Assembly (NCBI GenBank): GCA_001564205.1
Contig: LKMY01000033.1
Span: 1-11,686, forward strand
From: Nanohaloarchaea archaeon PL-Br10_U2g5
GTDB taxonomy: Archaea; Halobacteriota; Halobacteria; Halobacteriales; Haloferacaceae
DNA: 11,686 nucleotides
Direction of reading: 5' to 3'
In this document: positions 5,046 through 11,686 of the stretch, one piece after another
How positions within the stretch are numbered: position 1 is the stretch's first letter
Layout: each line of letters begins with the position of its first letter
Made by a program: the position numbers and the translations under genes
Notes under the pieces: generated by a model
Seen by the model: only the letters and a program-made list of their open reading frames with translations
Told to the model about the DNA's origin: nothing
The model's database searches: none

Positions 5046-6545
5046 TCAGCCCCATACGAACGGGAGCCACCAGACGACGCTTACGACGATCAGGGCAGTG
5101 CCGACCACGCTGACGGCGGCACCAACTTTCGCCATCTCCGGGATCGTGAGGTAGCCGGAGCCGAATACGATCGCGTTGGGCGCCGTCGCGACCGGAAGCA
5201 CGAACGCGAACGAAGCCGCAAGTGCGACCGCAGCCATCAACGTGAGCGGTGCCGCGCCGACTCCTCCTGCGACTGCGACGGCTATCGGCATAAAGACCGA
5301 CGCGGTCGCCGTGTTTGAGGTGACGTTGGTGAGTACGACCACCGTCACCGCCAGTAGGGTGACGAGCCCGAACAGTTCGGTGACCCCCGCGCCCGTAATG
5401 AGGTCGGCGGTCCGACGGTCGAGCCCCGTGCGCTGGAACGCACGGGCGAGTGCGAACCCCCCGCCGAGTAAGAGAAGGACACCCCACGGAAGCCGGAGCG
5501 CGTACTCCCAGTCGAGTAGGAACTCTCGACGACGGGCGTTCGTCGGCACGAGGAACGCAGCGACTCCACCGGCGACGGCGATCGTCGCGTCCGTGACTTC
5601 GGGGAAGAGTGGCGTGATGAGAAAAGGGCGCGTGAGCCATCCCACCGCAACGAGCGTGAACAACGCCGCGATACGGCGCTCGCCCGATGAGGCTGCCCCC
5701 AATTCGTCGAGCTTGTGCGCCGCGACCGCCTCACGGCCGGGAACGATATCGACGGTCGGCCGAACGACGACGAGCAGCGTCGCCCAAACGGCGAGCGTGC
5801 CGACGACAGCGACGGGGAAGCCGAACTGCATCCACTCGAAGAAGCCGACGTCGACGCCGAGCTGGCTCTCCGCGACGCCCGCGAGCACCGCGTTCGGCGG
5901 ACTTCCGATAAGCGTCCCGACGCCGCCGACGGAAGCCGCAAACGCAATGCCGAGCATCAGCGCGACGCCGAATCGAGTCACCGGGAGCGCGTCGGGGTCC
6001 TCGTCGGTGTCGTGCACGATATCACCGACTCCCTCGGCGATGTTGACCTGCGGACCCGCGGTTACGGTGTGTGTCTGTGAGATGACGGCGATTGCGATGG
6101 GGACCATCAGCATCGCGGTCGCGGTGTTAGAGATCCACATCGAGAGCAGCGCGGTCGCGGCCATGAACCCGAACAACAGTCCGGGTGCGCTAACGCCGAC
6201 ACGACTGATAACGTACAGCGAGATCCGCTCGTGGAGTCCGGTCCGCTCGACTGCGAGCGCCAGCAGAAACCCGCCCAACAGGAGAAAGACGATGGGGTCG
6301 CCGTACGCAGTCGCCGTCGCGCTCGCGTCGAGGATCCCTGTCGCCGGGAAGAGGACTATCGGAAGGAGACTCGTCACCGGGATCGGAACCGCTTCGGTCA
6401 CCCACCAGACGACGATCCACGCGGTACAAGCGAGCGCCGCGACCGCATCTGGAGCGAGGCCGAACCCACCGCCAACATAAAACAGGATCGCGAAGGCGAG
6501 CGGGCCGAGCGGTCGCCCGAGATCACTGCGAGAGAGGAGACGCAT
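5046..6545 (-). CDS. DASS/SLC13-family anion (dicarboxylate-type) transporter
   Basis: A 499-residue polytopic membrane protein in the cytoplasmic membrane. It carries the two inverted-repeat signatures of the divalent anion:Na+ symporter family: SNT at 139-141 within SMWISNTATAMLMVPIA, and SNT at 410-412 within TSNTATASVFMPIA. Each is followed later by the partner segment, IGSPPNAVLAG near 213-223 and TAPNAIVFGSGY near 454-465. Most of the chain is hydrophobic helices, with one hydrophilic acidic loop near 165-190 and another near 265-290. Family members carry dicarboxylates, citrate, sulfate or phosphate with sodium; the exact anion cannot be read here. The ATG at 6545 sits 26 bp from a TTAA element, indicating a leaderless mRNA. 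gnd follows 60 bp downstream. The gene is divergent from the membrane protein at 6714. Confidence 0.9.
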   Translation of the reverse strand: MRLLSRSDLGRPLGPLAFAILFYVGGGFGLAPDAVAALACTAWIVVWWVTEAVPIPVTSLLPIVLFPATGILDASATATAYGDPIVFLLLGGFLLALAVERTGLHERISLYVISRVGVSAPGLLFGFMAATALLSMWISNTATAMLMVPIAIAVISQTHTVTAGPQVNIAEGVGDIVHDTDEDPDALPVTRFGVALMLGIAFAASVGGVGTLIGSPPNAVLAGVAESQLGVDVGFFEWMQFGFPVAVVGTLAVWATLLVVVRPTVDIVPGREAVAAHKLDELGAASSGERRIAALFTLVAVGWLTRPFLITPLFPEVTDATIAVAGGVAAFLVPTNARRREFLLDWEYALRLPWGVLLLLGGGFALARAFQRTGLDRRTADLITGAGVTELFGLVTLLAVTVVVLTNVTSNTATASVFMPIAVAVAGGVGAAPLTLMAAVALAASFAFVLPVATAPNAIVFGSGYLTIPEMAKVGAAVSVVGTALIVVSVVWWLPFVWG

Positions 6546-6547
6546 AG

Positions 6548-6562
6548 TCGGGGCTCGCCCGA
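6548..6562. promoter_or_regulatory. Inverted repeat at the transporter start site
   Basis: TCGGG-GCTCG-CCCGA (5-bp arms, 5-nt spacer) occupies the space between the TATA element and the start codon of the transporter gene. A protein bound there would block initiation, so it is a candidate operator. High GC makes a chance match possible. Confidence 0.3.
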
Positions 6563-6566
6563 AATT

Positions 6567-6576
6567 GAGTTAAAAC
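6567..6576 (-). promoter_or_regulatory. TATA element of the transporter gene
   Basis: The minus strand reads GTTTTAACTC. Its centre is 26 bp before the ATG at 6545, consistent with leaderless transcription of the transporter and possibly gnd. Confidence 0.6.
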
Positions 6577-6680
6577 GGTCGCTAACGAACGGCGGAACGC
6601 CGTCGTTCTCCCGGGCTCCCGTTTCCCTTTATTCACGCCTCCACTCGCAGACGTGCGATAGGACCGTCTCCGCATCCGAC

Positions 6681-6692
6681 CATATATATACC
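6681..6692 (+). promoter_or_regulatory. TATA box of the DUF6159-like membrane protein gene
   Basis: CATATATATACC is a near-perfect archaeal TATA sequence centred about 28 bp before the ATG at 6714. It indicates a strong promoter and a leaderless mRNA. Confidence 0.75.
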
Positions 6693-6713
6693 AAGACAAC
6701 GCCATAACGGTCC

Positions 6714-7610
6714 ATGGCAACCCGAACCCCCTCCCGAATCGGCTTTTTCGACCGAATCAAAACCGGCTGGACCCTGACAAAGGACAGTGCGAGCGTCGTC
6801 CGTGACAACCCGAAGCTGCTGATCTTCCCGCTGCTCGCGACTGTCGCGAGCGCCGGCTTCCTCGTCGTCTTCTTCGTCCCGATGCTCATCGCGAACCTCG
6901 TCGGCAGCGGGCTGGAGTACGCCGCGCTGTTCGTCTGGTACTTCGCGACGACGTTTCTCAGCACCTACGCCGCCGCGGCGCTCGTCCACGCGACCAACGA
7001 GGTCTTCCACGACCGCGACCCGAGCGTCCGGGGAAGTCTCTCGGCGGTCAGTAGCCGTCTCGGACCGATCGTCGCGTGGTCGCTTATCTCGGCGACCGTG
7101 AGTGTCGTTCTCAAATCGCTCGAAGATTCCGATAATCCGATCGCGGGGATTCTCGCGACGCTCTTTTCGATCGGATGGGCGATCATGACGTTCTTCATCG
7201 TCCCCGTGATCGTCTTCGAAGACGTTTCGATAACCTCGATGTTCTCGCGGAGCGCTGAGACGTTCCGAAACACGTGGGGCGAGACGCTCGGCGCCGGGTT
7301 CGGTGTCACCCTCGTCGTCGGTCTCTTCGGGCTCGTGCTCGCGCTCGGTGCCATCGCCGTCTCCCTCCTGCTCGCAACGGTATCACCGCTTGCGGGTGGC
7401 GTCACTGCGATTCTGCTGCTCGTCGGCGTCCTCGCGCTCACGTATCTGCTCAGTCAGACGATCTGGGCCGTAGCGAAGACGGCGCTGTACGTGTACGCTG
7501 CCGAGGGGCGGACGCCCTCGCAGTTCGAGAACTTCGAGTTCGAAACGCTCGGCGGACGGACGGAGGGAGCCGCATCGCCGGGACGGGCGGGGACACAGGA
7601 CACGCTGTAG
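6714..7610 (+). CDS. Multi-pass membrane protein, DUF6159-like
   Basis: A 298-residue integral membrane protein of unknown function. A cytoplasmic-looking amphipathic N-terminus (FFDRIKTGWTLTKDSASVVRDN) precedes hydrophobic segments at about 34-62, 68-92, 117-134, 143-169, 194-221 and 226-252, followed by a hydrophilic tail. The N-terminal pattern of a helix ending in NPKLLIFPLL, then two long membrane segments, resembles the DUF6159 family; that assignment is from memory and moderate in strength. The loop VHATNEVFHDRDPSVRGSLSAV and the stretch RSAETFRNTWGETL resemble repeated cytoplasmic helices of this type of protein. It is leaderless, with a strong TATA box, and is transcribed alone. It converges on gcvPB with an 11-bp gap. 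There is no evidence of transporter or enzyme motifs. Confidence 0.75.
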   Translation: MATRTPSRIGFFDRIKTGWTLTKDSASVVRDNPKLLIFPLLATVASAGFLVVFFVPMLIANLVGSGLEYAALFVWYFATTFLSTYAAAALVHATNEVFHDRDPSVRGSLSAVSSRLGPIVAWSLISATVSVVLKSLEDSDNPIAGILATLFSIGWAIMTFFIVPVIVFEDVSITSMFSRSAETFRNTWGETLGAGFGVTLVVGLFGLVLALGAIAVSLLLATVSPLAGGVTAILLLVGVLALTYLLSQTIWAVAKTALYVYAAEGRTPSQFENFEFETLGGRTEGAASPGRAGTQDTL

Positions 7611-7621
7611 CAGACGCGAGC

Positions 7622-9052
7622 TTACTCCTCGTCGAGCGCCTGCCACGAGAGCCGCGGGTTCCGCGCGGCGCCGACTTGATCGATCCGACCGACTGCAGTG
7701 CGGTTCGGAGCCGTGTCGAGGGTCTCGTCGGTGTCAGCGTACGCGAGATTGAACGCCTCTGCGAGGTCGTCAAGCGAGGATCGCCCCTCGATTTCGGTCG
7801 GTTCGGTGAGCATCGCCTCCGGCACCATCTCCGGCCATTTCGTCGTCGGCGGGTGGACGCCGAAATCAAGCATCCGCTTGGCGACGTCGGCGGCGTCGCG
7901 GTCGCCGGCGGTCGCCGCGAACTCGTGGTGGAACGGACCGTGTGGGACGTCGAGATCGATCTGCTCGGCGAGGTAGTTCGCGTTGAGCACGGCCTTCGCG
8001 GCCGCATCCGCGAGCCCGCTGTCACCGAGCCGGGCGATGTACGCGTACGTCTTCACGAGAACGAGCCAGTTCCCGGCGAACCCATGGACCTTCCCGATCG
8101 TGTTCTTCGGCTCGAATCGCTCGTAGCCGCTTTTACCGGACGTCTCGCGGATATGGGGTGTCGGCAAGAACTCGGCGAGCTCGTCGACGACACCGACCGG
8201 TCCCGCGCCGGGACCGCCGCCGCCGTGTGGCGTCGCGAACGTCTTGTGGACGTTGTAATGCATCACGTCGAACCCCATGTCGCCGGGACGACCGCGCCCC
8301 AACAGCGCGTTGAGGTTCGCGCCGTCGTAGTAGAGCAGTCCGCCGGCGTCGTGGACGATGTCCGCGATCTCGGCGATGTCGCGCTCGAAGAGCCCGACCG
8401 TGTTCGGGTTGGTGAGCATGAGGGCGGCGGTGTCCTCGCCGACCGCGGCTTCCAGCGCCTCGACATCGACACGGCCGTCATCGCCCGACGGGAGCTCGAC
8501 GACGTCGTAGCCGGCCGTCGCGGCGGTCGCGAAGTTCGTTCCGTGTGCGGACGCGGGGATCACGACCTCCGAGCGGTCGTGGCCGTGGTGTTCGTGGTAC
8601 GCCTTCGCGACGAGGATCCCGGTGAACTCGCCGGCGGCGCCCGCCGGCGGCTGGAGCGTGACAGCGTCCATCCCACCGATCTCTGCGAGGAACTCCTGGA
8701 GCCGGTACTGAAGCTCGATATTCCCCTGAACGGAGCGTCCCGAGCGATCCGGATGAACCGCTGCGTTCGGGTCCGCGGCGACGTCCTCGGTGAACTTCGG
8801 GTTGTACTTCATCGTGCAGCTGCCGAGCGGATACGGTCCGGAGTCGATCGCCCAGTTCATCTGTGAGAGCCGGGTGTAATGACGGGCGATCTCCGGCTCC
8901 GAGGGTGCCGGCAGGGTGAGATTGTCGCGCGTCAGATCGTCCGGCAGCGGCGACGACTCCGTCACGTCGACGGTCGTCTCACCCTTCTCGGAGAGCAGCG
9001 GCTCGTTGACGTTCTCGTCTTCTCTCGCGTACCTGGCTTGATCGTGGATCAC
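7622..9052 (-). CDS. gcvPB: Glycine dehydrogenase (decarboxylating) subunit 2
   Basis: This is the PLP-bearing half of the split P-protein of the glycine cleavage system. With GcvPA it decarboxylates glycine and passes the aminomethyl group to lipoylated GcvH. In the 476 residues the PLP-binding lysine is K270 in HYNVHKTFATPHGGGGPG (265-282). The conserved PYPLGSCTMKYNPK block is at 73-86, QPPAGAAGE at 134-142 and SAHGTNFA at 168-175. Length matches the family. The start codon is GTG, immediately after the gcvPA TGA with no gap, and is preceded by a long Shine-Dalgarno match inside the end of gcvPA. This supports translation coupled to gcvPA. It is the last gene of the gcvH-gcvPA-gcvPB series and ends 11 bp from a convergent gene. 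Confidence 0.95.
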   Translation of the reverse strand: MIHDQARYAREDENVNEPLLSEKGETTVDVTESSPLPDDLTRDNLTLPAPSEPEIARHYTRLSQMNWAIDSGPYPLGSCTMKYNPKFTEDVAADPNAAVHPDRSGRSVQGNIELQYRLQEFLAEIGGMDAVTLQPPAGAAGEFTGILVAKAYHEHHGHDRSEVVIPASAHGTNFATAATAGYDVVELPSGDDGRVDVEALEAAVGEDTAALMLTNPNTVGLFERDIAEIADIVHDAGGLLYYDGANLNALLGRGRPGDMGFDVMHYNVHKTFATPHGGGGPGAGPVGVVDELAEFLPTPHIRETSGKSGYERFEPKNTIGKVHGFAGNWLVLVKTYAYIARLGDSGLADAAAKAVLNANYLAEQIDLDVPHGPFHHEFAATAGDRDAADVAKRMLDFGVHPPTTKWPEMVPEAMLTEPTEIEGRSSLDDLAEAFNLAYADTDETLDTAPNRTAVGRIDQVGAARNPRLSWQALDEE

Positions 9053-10384
9053 TCAGATCACCTCTTCGAAGGCAGCGACGAGGCCGTCCACCTCGCCGAC
9101 GTTCAGGTCAGTGACACACACCTGCAGGAGGTGATCACTGATAACGTGGACGGCGTACCCCTCGCTTTCGAGGTCGGCGGCGATGGCGGCGGCCGGCTGG
9201 TCGACGCGTACCGTGAACTCGCGGAGGTGGTATCTGTCATGGACCGGCGCGACGGCACCGCTAAGCTCGTCGATCCGCTCGGCGAGCGATTCTGCCTCTC
9301 GAACGCAGTCGTTCGCGAGGTCGACGAGGCCTGATGGGCCGAGGCTCGCGGCGTGGATTGCCGCACGAAGCGCGACCCACGCCTGATTCGTACAGATGTT
9401 GGAGGTCGCTCGCTCCTTGCGGATGTGTTGTTCGCGCGTCTGGAGCGTGAGCGTGAACGCGCGGTCGCCGCGAGTGTCTTCGCTCGCGCCGACCAGCCGG
9501 CCCGGCACTTGCCGGAGAAAGTCGTCGCTGCAGGCGAAGATACCGAGGCCCATGCCGTACGCGGTCGGGAGCCCGAGCGCGCCAGCCTCCCCAACCACCA
9601 CGTCGGCGCCGACGCCCGCAGGCTCCTCGAGAACTGCCAATGACACCACGTCGGAGCCGAGCGTGAACAGCGCGTTGGTCTCGCTCGCGAGGTCACCGAT
9701 CGCTGCGAGCCGCTCCTCGATACAGCCGCGGACGGTCGGGCTCTCGGCGTACACCATGACGACGTCGTCGCCGACCCGGTCAGCGAGGGCGTCGACGTCG
9801 GCGGTGCCGTCGGCCATCGGATATGATTCGACCGTCAGCTCGGCGCCTGCACAGTAGTTCGCCAGCACCGCGCGTTTCCCCTCGCGGAGCTGTTCGGGGA
9901 CGAGCACGACATCGCCCGACGTCGCCCGAACCCGGTCGGCAAGCATCGCCGCCTCCCCGAGTGCGGTCGCGGCGTCGTACATCGAGCAGTTCGCGATCGG
10001 GAGCCCGGTGAGCTCCACGAGCATCGACTGGTACTCGAACAGGGCCTGCAGAAACCCCTGAGAGATCTCCGGCTGGTACTGCGTGTAGCTCGTCAGGAAC
10101 TCCGCGCGGTCCGAGAGGTGGTCGACGACGCTCGGTACGTAGTGGCCGTAGTGACCCCGTCCGAGGAACTCAACGAGGTCGTCGTTGCGCGCGAATATTC
10201 GGGAACACTCCCCGCGAATCTCTCGTTCCGTGCGCGAATCGATACCGAACTCGCCGTCGAAAGCGACGTCCTCCGGGATGTCGAACAGCGCCTCCTCGTC
10301 CCCGACGCCGACGGCTTCAAGCATCGCTACGGTCTCGGCGTCGGTGTGTGGAGCGTACGGGCTGCCGCGCTCGCTTTCGCTCAT
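9053..10384 (-). CDS. gcvPA: Glycine dehydrogenase (decarboxylating) subunit 1
   Basis: This is the non-PLP half of the split P-protein of the glycine cleavage system and acts as a complex with GcvPB in the cytoplasm. The 443 residues show the family blocks [16 protein letters not shown] (75-90), [12 protein letters not shown] (99-110), [15 protein letters not shown] (113-127) and [14 protein letters not shown] (132-145). It has no PLP lysine motif, as expected for this subunit. The start [14 protein letters not shown] agrees with the usual N-terminus of haloarchaeal homologues. An out-of-frame ATG 8 nt upstream (10392) lies at better distance from the GGAG at 10398-10401. It belongs to a short ORF that stops by overlapping this start as ATGA. 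gcvH ends 113 bp upstream; a weak TTATGA element near 10447-10452 could give an internal promoter. Confidence 0.94.
   Translation of the reverse strand: MSESERGSPYAPHTDAETVAMLEAVGVGDEEALFDIPEDVAFDGEFGIDSRTEREIRGECSRIFARNDDLVEFLGRGHYGHYVPSVVDHLSDRAEFLTSYTQYQPEISQGFLQALFEYQSMLVELTGLPIANCSMYDAATALGEAAMLADRVRATSGDVVLVPEQLREGKRAVLANYCAGAELTVESYPMADGTADVDALADRVGDDVVMVYAESPTVRGCIEERLAAIGDLASETNALFTLGSDVVSLAVLEEPAGVGADVVVGEAGALGLPTAYGMGLGIFACSDDFLRQVPGRLVGASEDTRGDRAFTLTLQTREQHIRKERATSNICTNQAWVALRAAIHAASLGPSGLVDLANDCVREAESLAERIDELSGAVAPVHDRYHLREFTVRVDQPAAAIAADLESEGYAVHVISDHLLQVCVTDLNVGEVDGLVAAFEEVI
9056..9064 (-). promoter_or_regulatory. Shine-Dalgarno site of gcvPB within the 3' end of gcvPA
   Basis: The minus strand reads GAGGTGATC, a 9-nt perfect match to the anti-Shine-Dalgarno end of 16S rRNA. 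It encodes the last residues (E-V-I) of GcvPA and is followed by the stop TGA and the GTG start of gcvPB. The GAGG core is 8 nt from the GTG, which fixes that weak start codon. Confidence 0.75.
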
Positions 10385-10449
10385 CGGCTCATCTCGTCTC
10401 CGCGGTGAGTCTCGGTTCGGCGTTCGTTTCGTCTGTCAATGACTGTCAT
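10381..10449 (-). CDS. Possible small ORF (22 codons) overlapping the gcvPA start
   Basis: After the gcvH stop codon the same frame stays open for 38 codons. An ATG at 10449 starts a 22-residue, charged peptide (begins [11 protein letters not shown], ends GDEMSR). Its TGA overlaps the gcvPA ATG in the form ATGA, as in coupled genes. GGAG at 10398-10401 lies 5 nt before a second in-frame ATG (10392), three codons from the end, which could also act as the entry point. There is no recognised family. It may be a real leader peptide, a coupling device for gcvPA, or chance; codon use is not strongly haloarchaeal. Confidence 0.2.
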   Translation of the reverse strand: MTVIDRRNERRTETHRGDEMSR

Positions 10450-10497
10450 AATCCTGATCGTGTATCCGCTGTCTTCATCGGAGGCATCCGCTATCGT

Positions 10498-10881
10498 TCA
10501 CGCGATCTGTGCGTCGTACTCGTCCGCGTCAAGCAGTCCCGCTGCGTCCCCGCCGTCGGCGGGTGCGACCTCGAGCATCCATCCATCCTCGTACGGGTCC
10601 TCGTTAACGAGTTCCGGCCGGTCGAACAGCGCCTCGTTGACCGCGACGACCTCGCCCGAGATGGGGGCGTACAGGTCTGAAACGGCCTTGATAGACTCGA
10701 TGACGCCGAACGGCTCGCTGGCAGTGATCTCGTCGCCTTCTTGGGGTAGTTCGACGAAGACGACATCACCGAGTTCATCTTGTGCGAAATCGGAGACGCC
10801 GACCCGAACGGTGTCGTCGCCGACCGTTACCCACTCGTGCGATTCCAGGTACCGTAGCTCGTCGGGAACTTCGAAGCTCAT
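10498..10881 (-). CDS. gcvH: Glycine cleavage system H protein
   Basis: This is the lipoyl carrier of the glycine cleavage system. It receives the aminomethyl group from the P-protein, delivers it to the T-protein and is re-oxidised by dihydrolipoamide dehydrogenase. The 127 residues show RYLESHEWV (10-18), the [11 protein letters not shown] block (36-46), the lipoylation site [15 protein letters not shown] with K65, and the C-terminal [11 protein letters not shown] segment. Length is normal for the family. No Shine-Dalgarno site precedes the ATG, and no TATA lies at the leaderless distance (GC-rich there). The nearest good TATA, at 11030-11038, implies a leader of about 125 nt. It is probably co-transcribed with gcvPA and gcvPB. 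gcvT is not adjacent: the next gene upstream is FEN-1. Confidence 0.95.
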   Translation of the reverse strand: MSFEVPDELRYLESHEWVTVGDDTVRVGVSDFAQDELGDVVFVELPQEGDEITASEPFGVIESIKAVSDLYAPISGEVVAVNEALFDRPELVNEDPYEDGWMLEVAPADGGDAAGLLDADEYDAQIA

Positions 10882-10999
10882 TGGTAGAGAGTGTCGTGAG
10901 GCGCTCGGCTCGGCGCGGTCCGCTTCCGCCCGTCACCGCAAACGGATCCATCTACTCGGCGGTTGACAGACGGGATTCGCGGCAGAGATGTCGCCCACG

Positions 11000-11007
11000 A
11001 CACGTGT
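11000..11007. promoter_or_regulatory. 8-bp palindrome ACACGTGT at the predicted gcvH transcription start
   Basis: The perfect palindrome sits about 27-30 bp downstream of the candidate TATA, i.e. on the predicted initiation point. It is followed by the overlapping palindrome TGTACA at 11005-11010. This position would suit a repressor. The link to glycine control is inference. Confidence 0.3.
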
Positions 11008-11019
11008 ACATCACCCTTC

Positions 11020-11038
11020 ACAAGAAGAGAAAATAAAA
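11020..11038 (-). terminator. Candidate T-rich terminator of the FEN-1 transcript
   Basis: Reading in the direction of FEN-1 transcription, a tract TTTTATTTTCTCTTCTTGT lies about 60 bp past the stop codon. Archaeal termination commonly uses such T-rich runs without a hairpin. The same bases serve as the gcvH TATA candidate, so the two roles may overlap or only one may be real. Confidence 0.4.
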
Positions 11039-11042
11039 GGTG
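11028..11042 (-). promoter_or_regulatory. Candidate TATA box of the gcvH-gcvPA-gcvPB operon
   Basis: The minus strand reads CACCTTTTATTTTCTC. The TTTTATTTT core (11030-11038) is the only strong AT element between FEN-1 and gcvH. Initiation is predicted near 11007, leaving a leader of about 125 nt before gcvH. Confidence 0.5.
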
Positions 11043-11098
11043 TGTTCCCGGAGGCCAGTCGACCTGTCATCGACCAGTACAATGCCTCTTCTAGCCCG

Positions 11099-11686
11099 TT
11101 ACCCCCACCTGTCGAGCCCGGTCTGGACCTGCGACTCTGCGATTCGCTCGAAGCCGCGCTCGACCTCGCTGGCCGTGACGCCCCACTCGTCGACGACGTA
11201 CGCTCGGGCGGCCTCGACGTCTGGGTTCACTGCGGTGTCGACGTCGACATCGGTTGCGGGCGGGTTCATGAACAGTTCGCGGATCTCCGCTGCGTGGGGT
11301 ATCTCGGCGTCGCGGTCGTCGAGAACGCCCCACAAGTCGCCGTGCTCGTTCACCGCTTTCACCGCGGTCTTCGGACCGACGCCGTGGAGCCCCTCGTTGA
11401 AATCGGTGCCACACAGCATGGCGATATCGACGAGCCCCTGTCGGTCGACGCCGAGGTCCTCGAGCGTCGCCGCCAGATCCATCAGCTCGGGATTCCCCTT
11501 GCTCGTGAGCTGTCGCAGCGTCGTCGGGGCACCGAAAAGCAGGGTGTCGTAATCCTCACTCCCGGCGTGATCGACAGCTCCGGTCGCCGCCATCCGTGCA
11601 CACTGTGCTTCGCCCTCTGCCGGCGCCTCGACGATCGGCACGTCGAGCAGTCGGAGCAGCTTACGGGTCGTCTCCTGGATGGTGTC
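11099..11686 (-). CDS. fen: Flap endonuclease FEN-1, C-terminal part (5' end beyond the window)
   Basis: This structure-specific nuclease removes 5' flaps in lagging-strand maturation and base excision repair, working with PCNA. Only the last 195 residues are present; the frame is open to the right edge. Visible are the metal-binding acids EAPAEGEA (E24 and E26 of the visible part), SEDYD (D45 and D47) and LCGTDFNEG (D95). The last is followed by the helix-hairpin-helix HGVGPKTA that grips DNA. The chain ends QTGLDRWG, an archaeal-type PCNA-interacting peptide (QxxLxxW) at the very C-terminus. No truncation or frameshift is seen in the part shown. It is on the same strand as the gcv genes, 217 bp upstream of gcvH, but separated by a T-rich tract and promoter candidate, so it is probably an independent unit. 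Confidence 0.93.
   Translation of the reverse strand, partial: DTIQETTRKLLRLLDVPIVEAPAEGEAQCARMAATGAVDHAGSEDYDTLLFGAPTTLRQLTSKGNPELMDLAATLEDLGVDRQGLVDIAMLCGTDFNEGLHGVGPKTAVKAVNEHGDLWGVLDDRDAEIPHAAEIRELFMNPPATDVDVDTAVNPDVEAARAYVVDEWGVTASEVERGFERIAESQVQTGLDRWG

Noticed and set aside
5176..6480. Long open frame on the plus strand opposite the transporter
   Set aside because: Serine/threonine/alanine-rich translation without domains, antisense to a transporter with both SNT signatures.
7274..8866. Plus-strand open frame of 530 codons spanning the membrane protein end and gcvPB
   Set aside because: Arginine/valine-rich shadow translation with no motif; crosses two genes that each have clear family features.
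10952..11011. 19-codon ORF in the gcvH leader, containing two cysteines
   Set aside because: Its ATG at 11011 lies slightly upstream of the predicted transcription start near 11007 and its Shine-Dalgarno-like bases abut the ATG. Insufficient support.
1..11686. CRISPR array, insertion sequence, prophage or defence system
   Set aside because: No regularly spaced repeats, transposase, integrase or terminal inverted repeats were seen. The tRNA at the left edge shows no duplicated 3' end within the window.

Overview
The window looks like a chromosomal segment of a halophilic archaeon (class Halobacteria). The evidence is a high-GC, strongly acidic coding repertoire, TATA-type promoters about 26-28 bp upstream of start codons with little or no leader, split glycine decarboxylase subunits, an archaeal FEN-1, a short-type 6-phosphogluconate dehydrogenase and a tRNA without an encoded CCA. 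I cannot name the genus from the sequence alone.

Layout, left to right: tRNA-Gly(CCC) on the minus strand (12-82); a divergent M28-family zinc metallopeptidase on the plus strand (174-1616); a convergent NAD synthetase nadE (minus, 1705-2655); a 374-bp gene-free region (2656-3029) that is mostly AT-rich (about 34% GC over 2721-3010 by hand count) and dense in short inverted repeats; a winged-helix regulator on the plus strand (3030-3563); a small conserved haloarchaeal protein on the minus strand (3573-3917, probably DUF5802); 6-phosphogluconate dehydrogenase gnd (minus, 4068-4985); a DASS/SLC13-type anion transporter (minus, 5046-6545); a divergent multi-pass membrane protein on the plus strand (6714-7610, probably DUF6159); the glycine cleavage genes gcvPB, gcvPA and gcvH on the minus strand (7622-10881, transcribed gcvH-gcvPA-gcvPB); and the C-terminal part of FEN-1 (minus, 11099 to the right edge).

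How the genes work together: only the gcv block is an obvious functional unit. GcvPA and GcvPB form the P-protein that decarboxylates glycine, and GcvH carries the aminomethyl intermediate on a lipoyl-lysine. The T-protein gene gcvT, commonly the neighbour of gcvH, is not in the window; FEN-1 lies upstream instead. gnd is the oxidative pentose phosphate step that yields ribulose 5-phosphate and reduced cofactor, and nadE completes NAD synthesis. The other genes are individually regulated housekeeping or transport genes packed head-to-head or tail-to-tail with gaps as small as 9-11 bp.

I did not find a clear new multi-gene system. The parts most worth a second look are the inverted-repeat-rich region between nadE and the winged-helix regulator, a short ORF that starts after gcvH and overlaps the gcvPA start codon as ATGA, the gcvT-less gcv locus with a long gcvH leader, and a NadE with an extended N-terminus.
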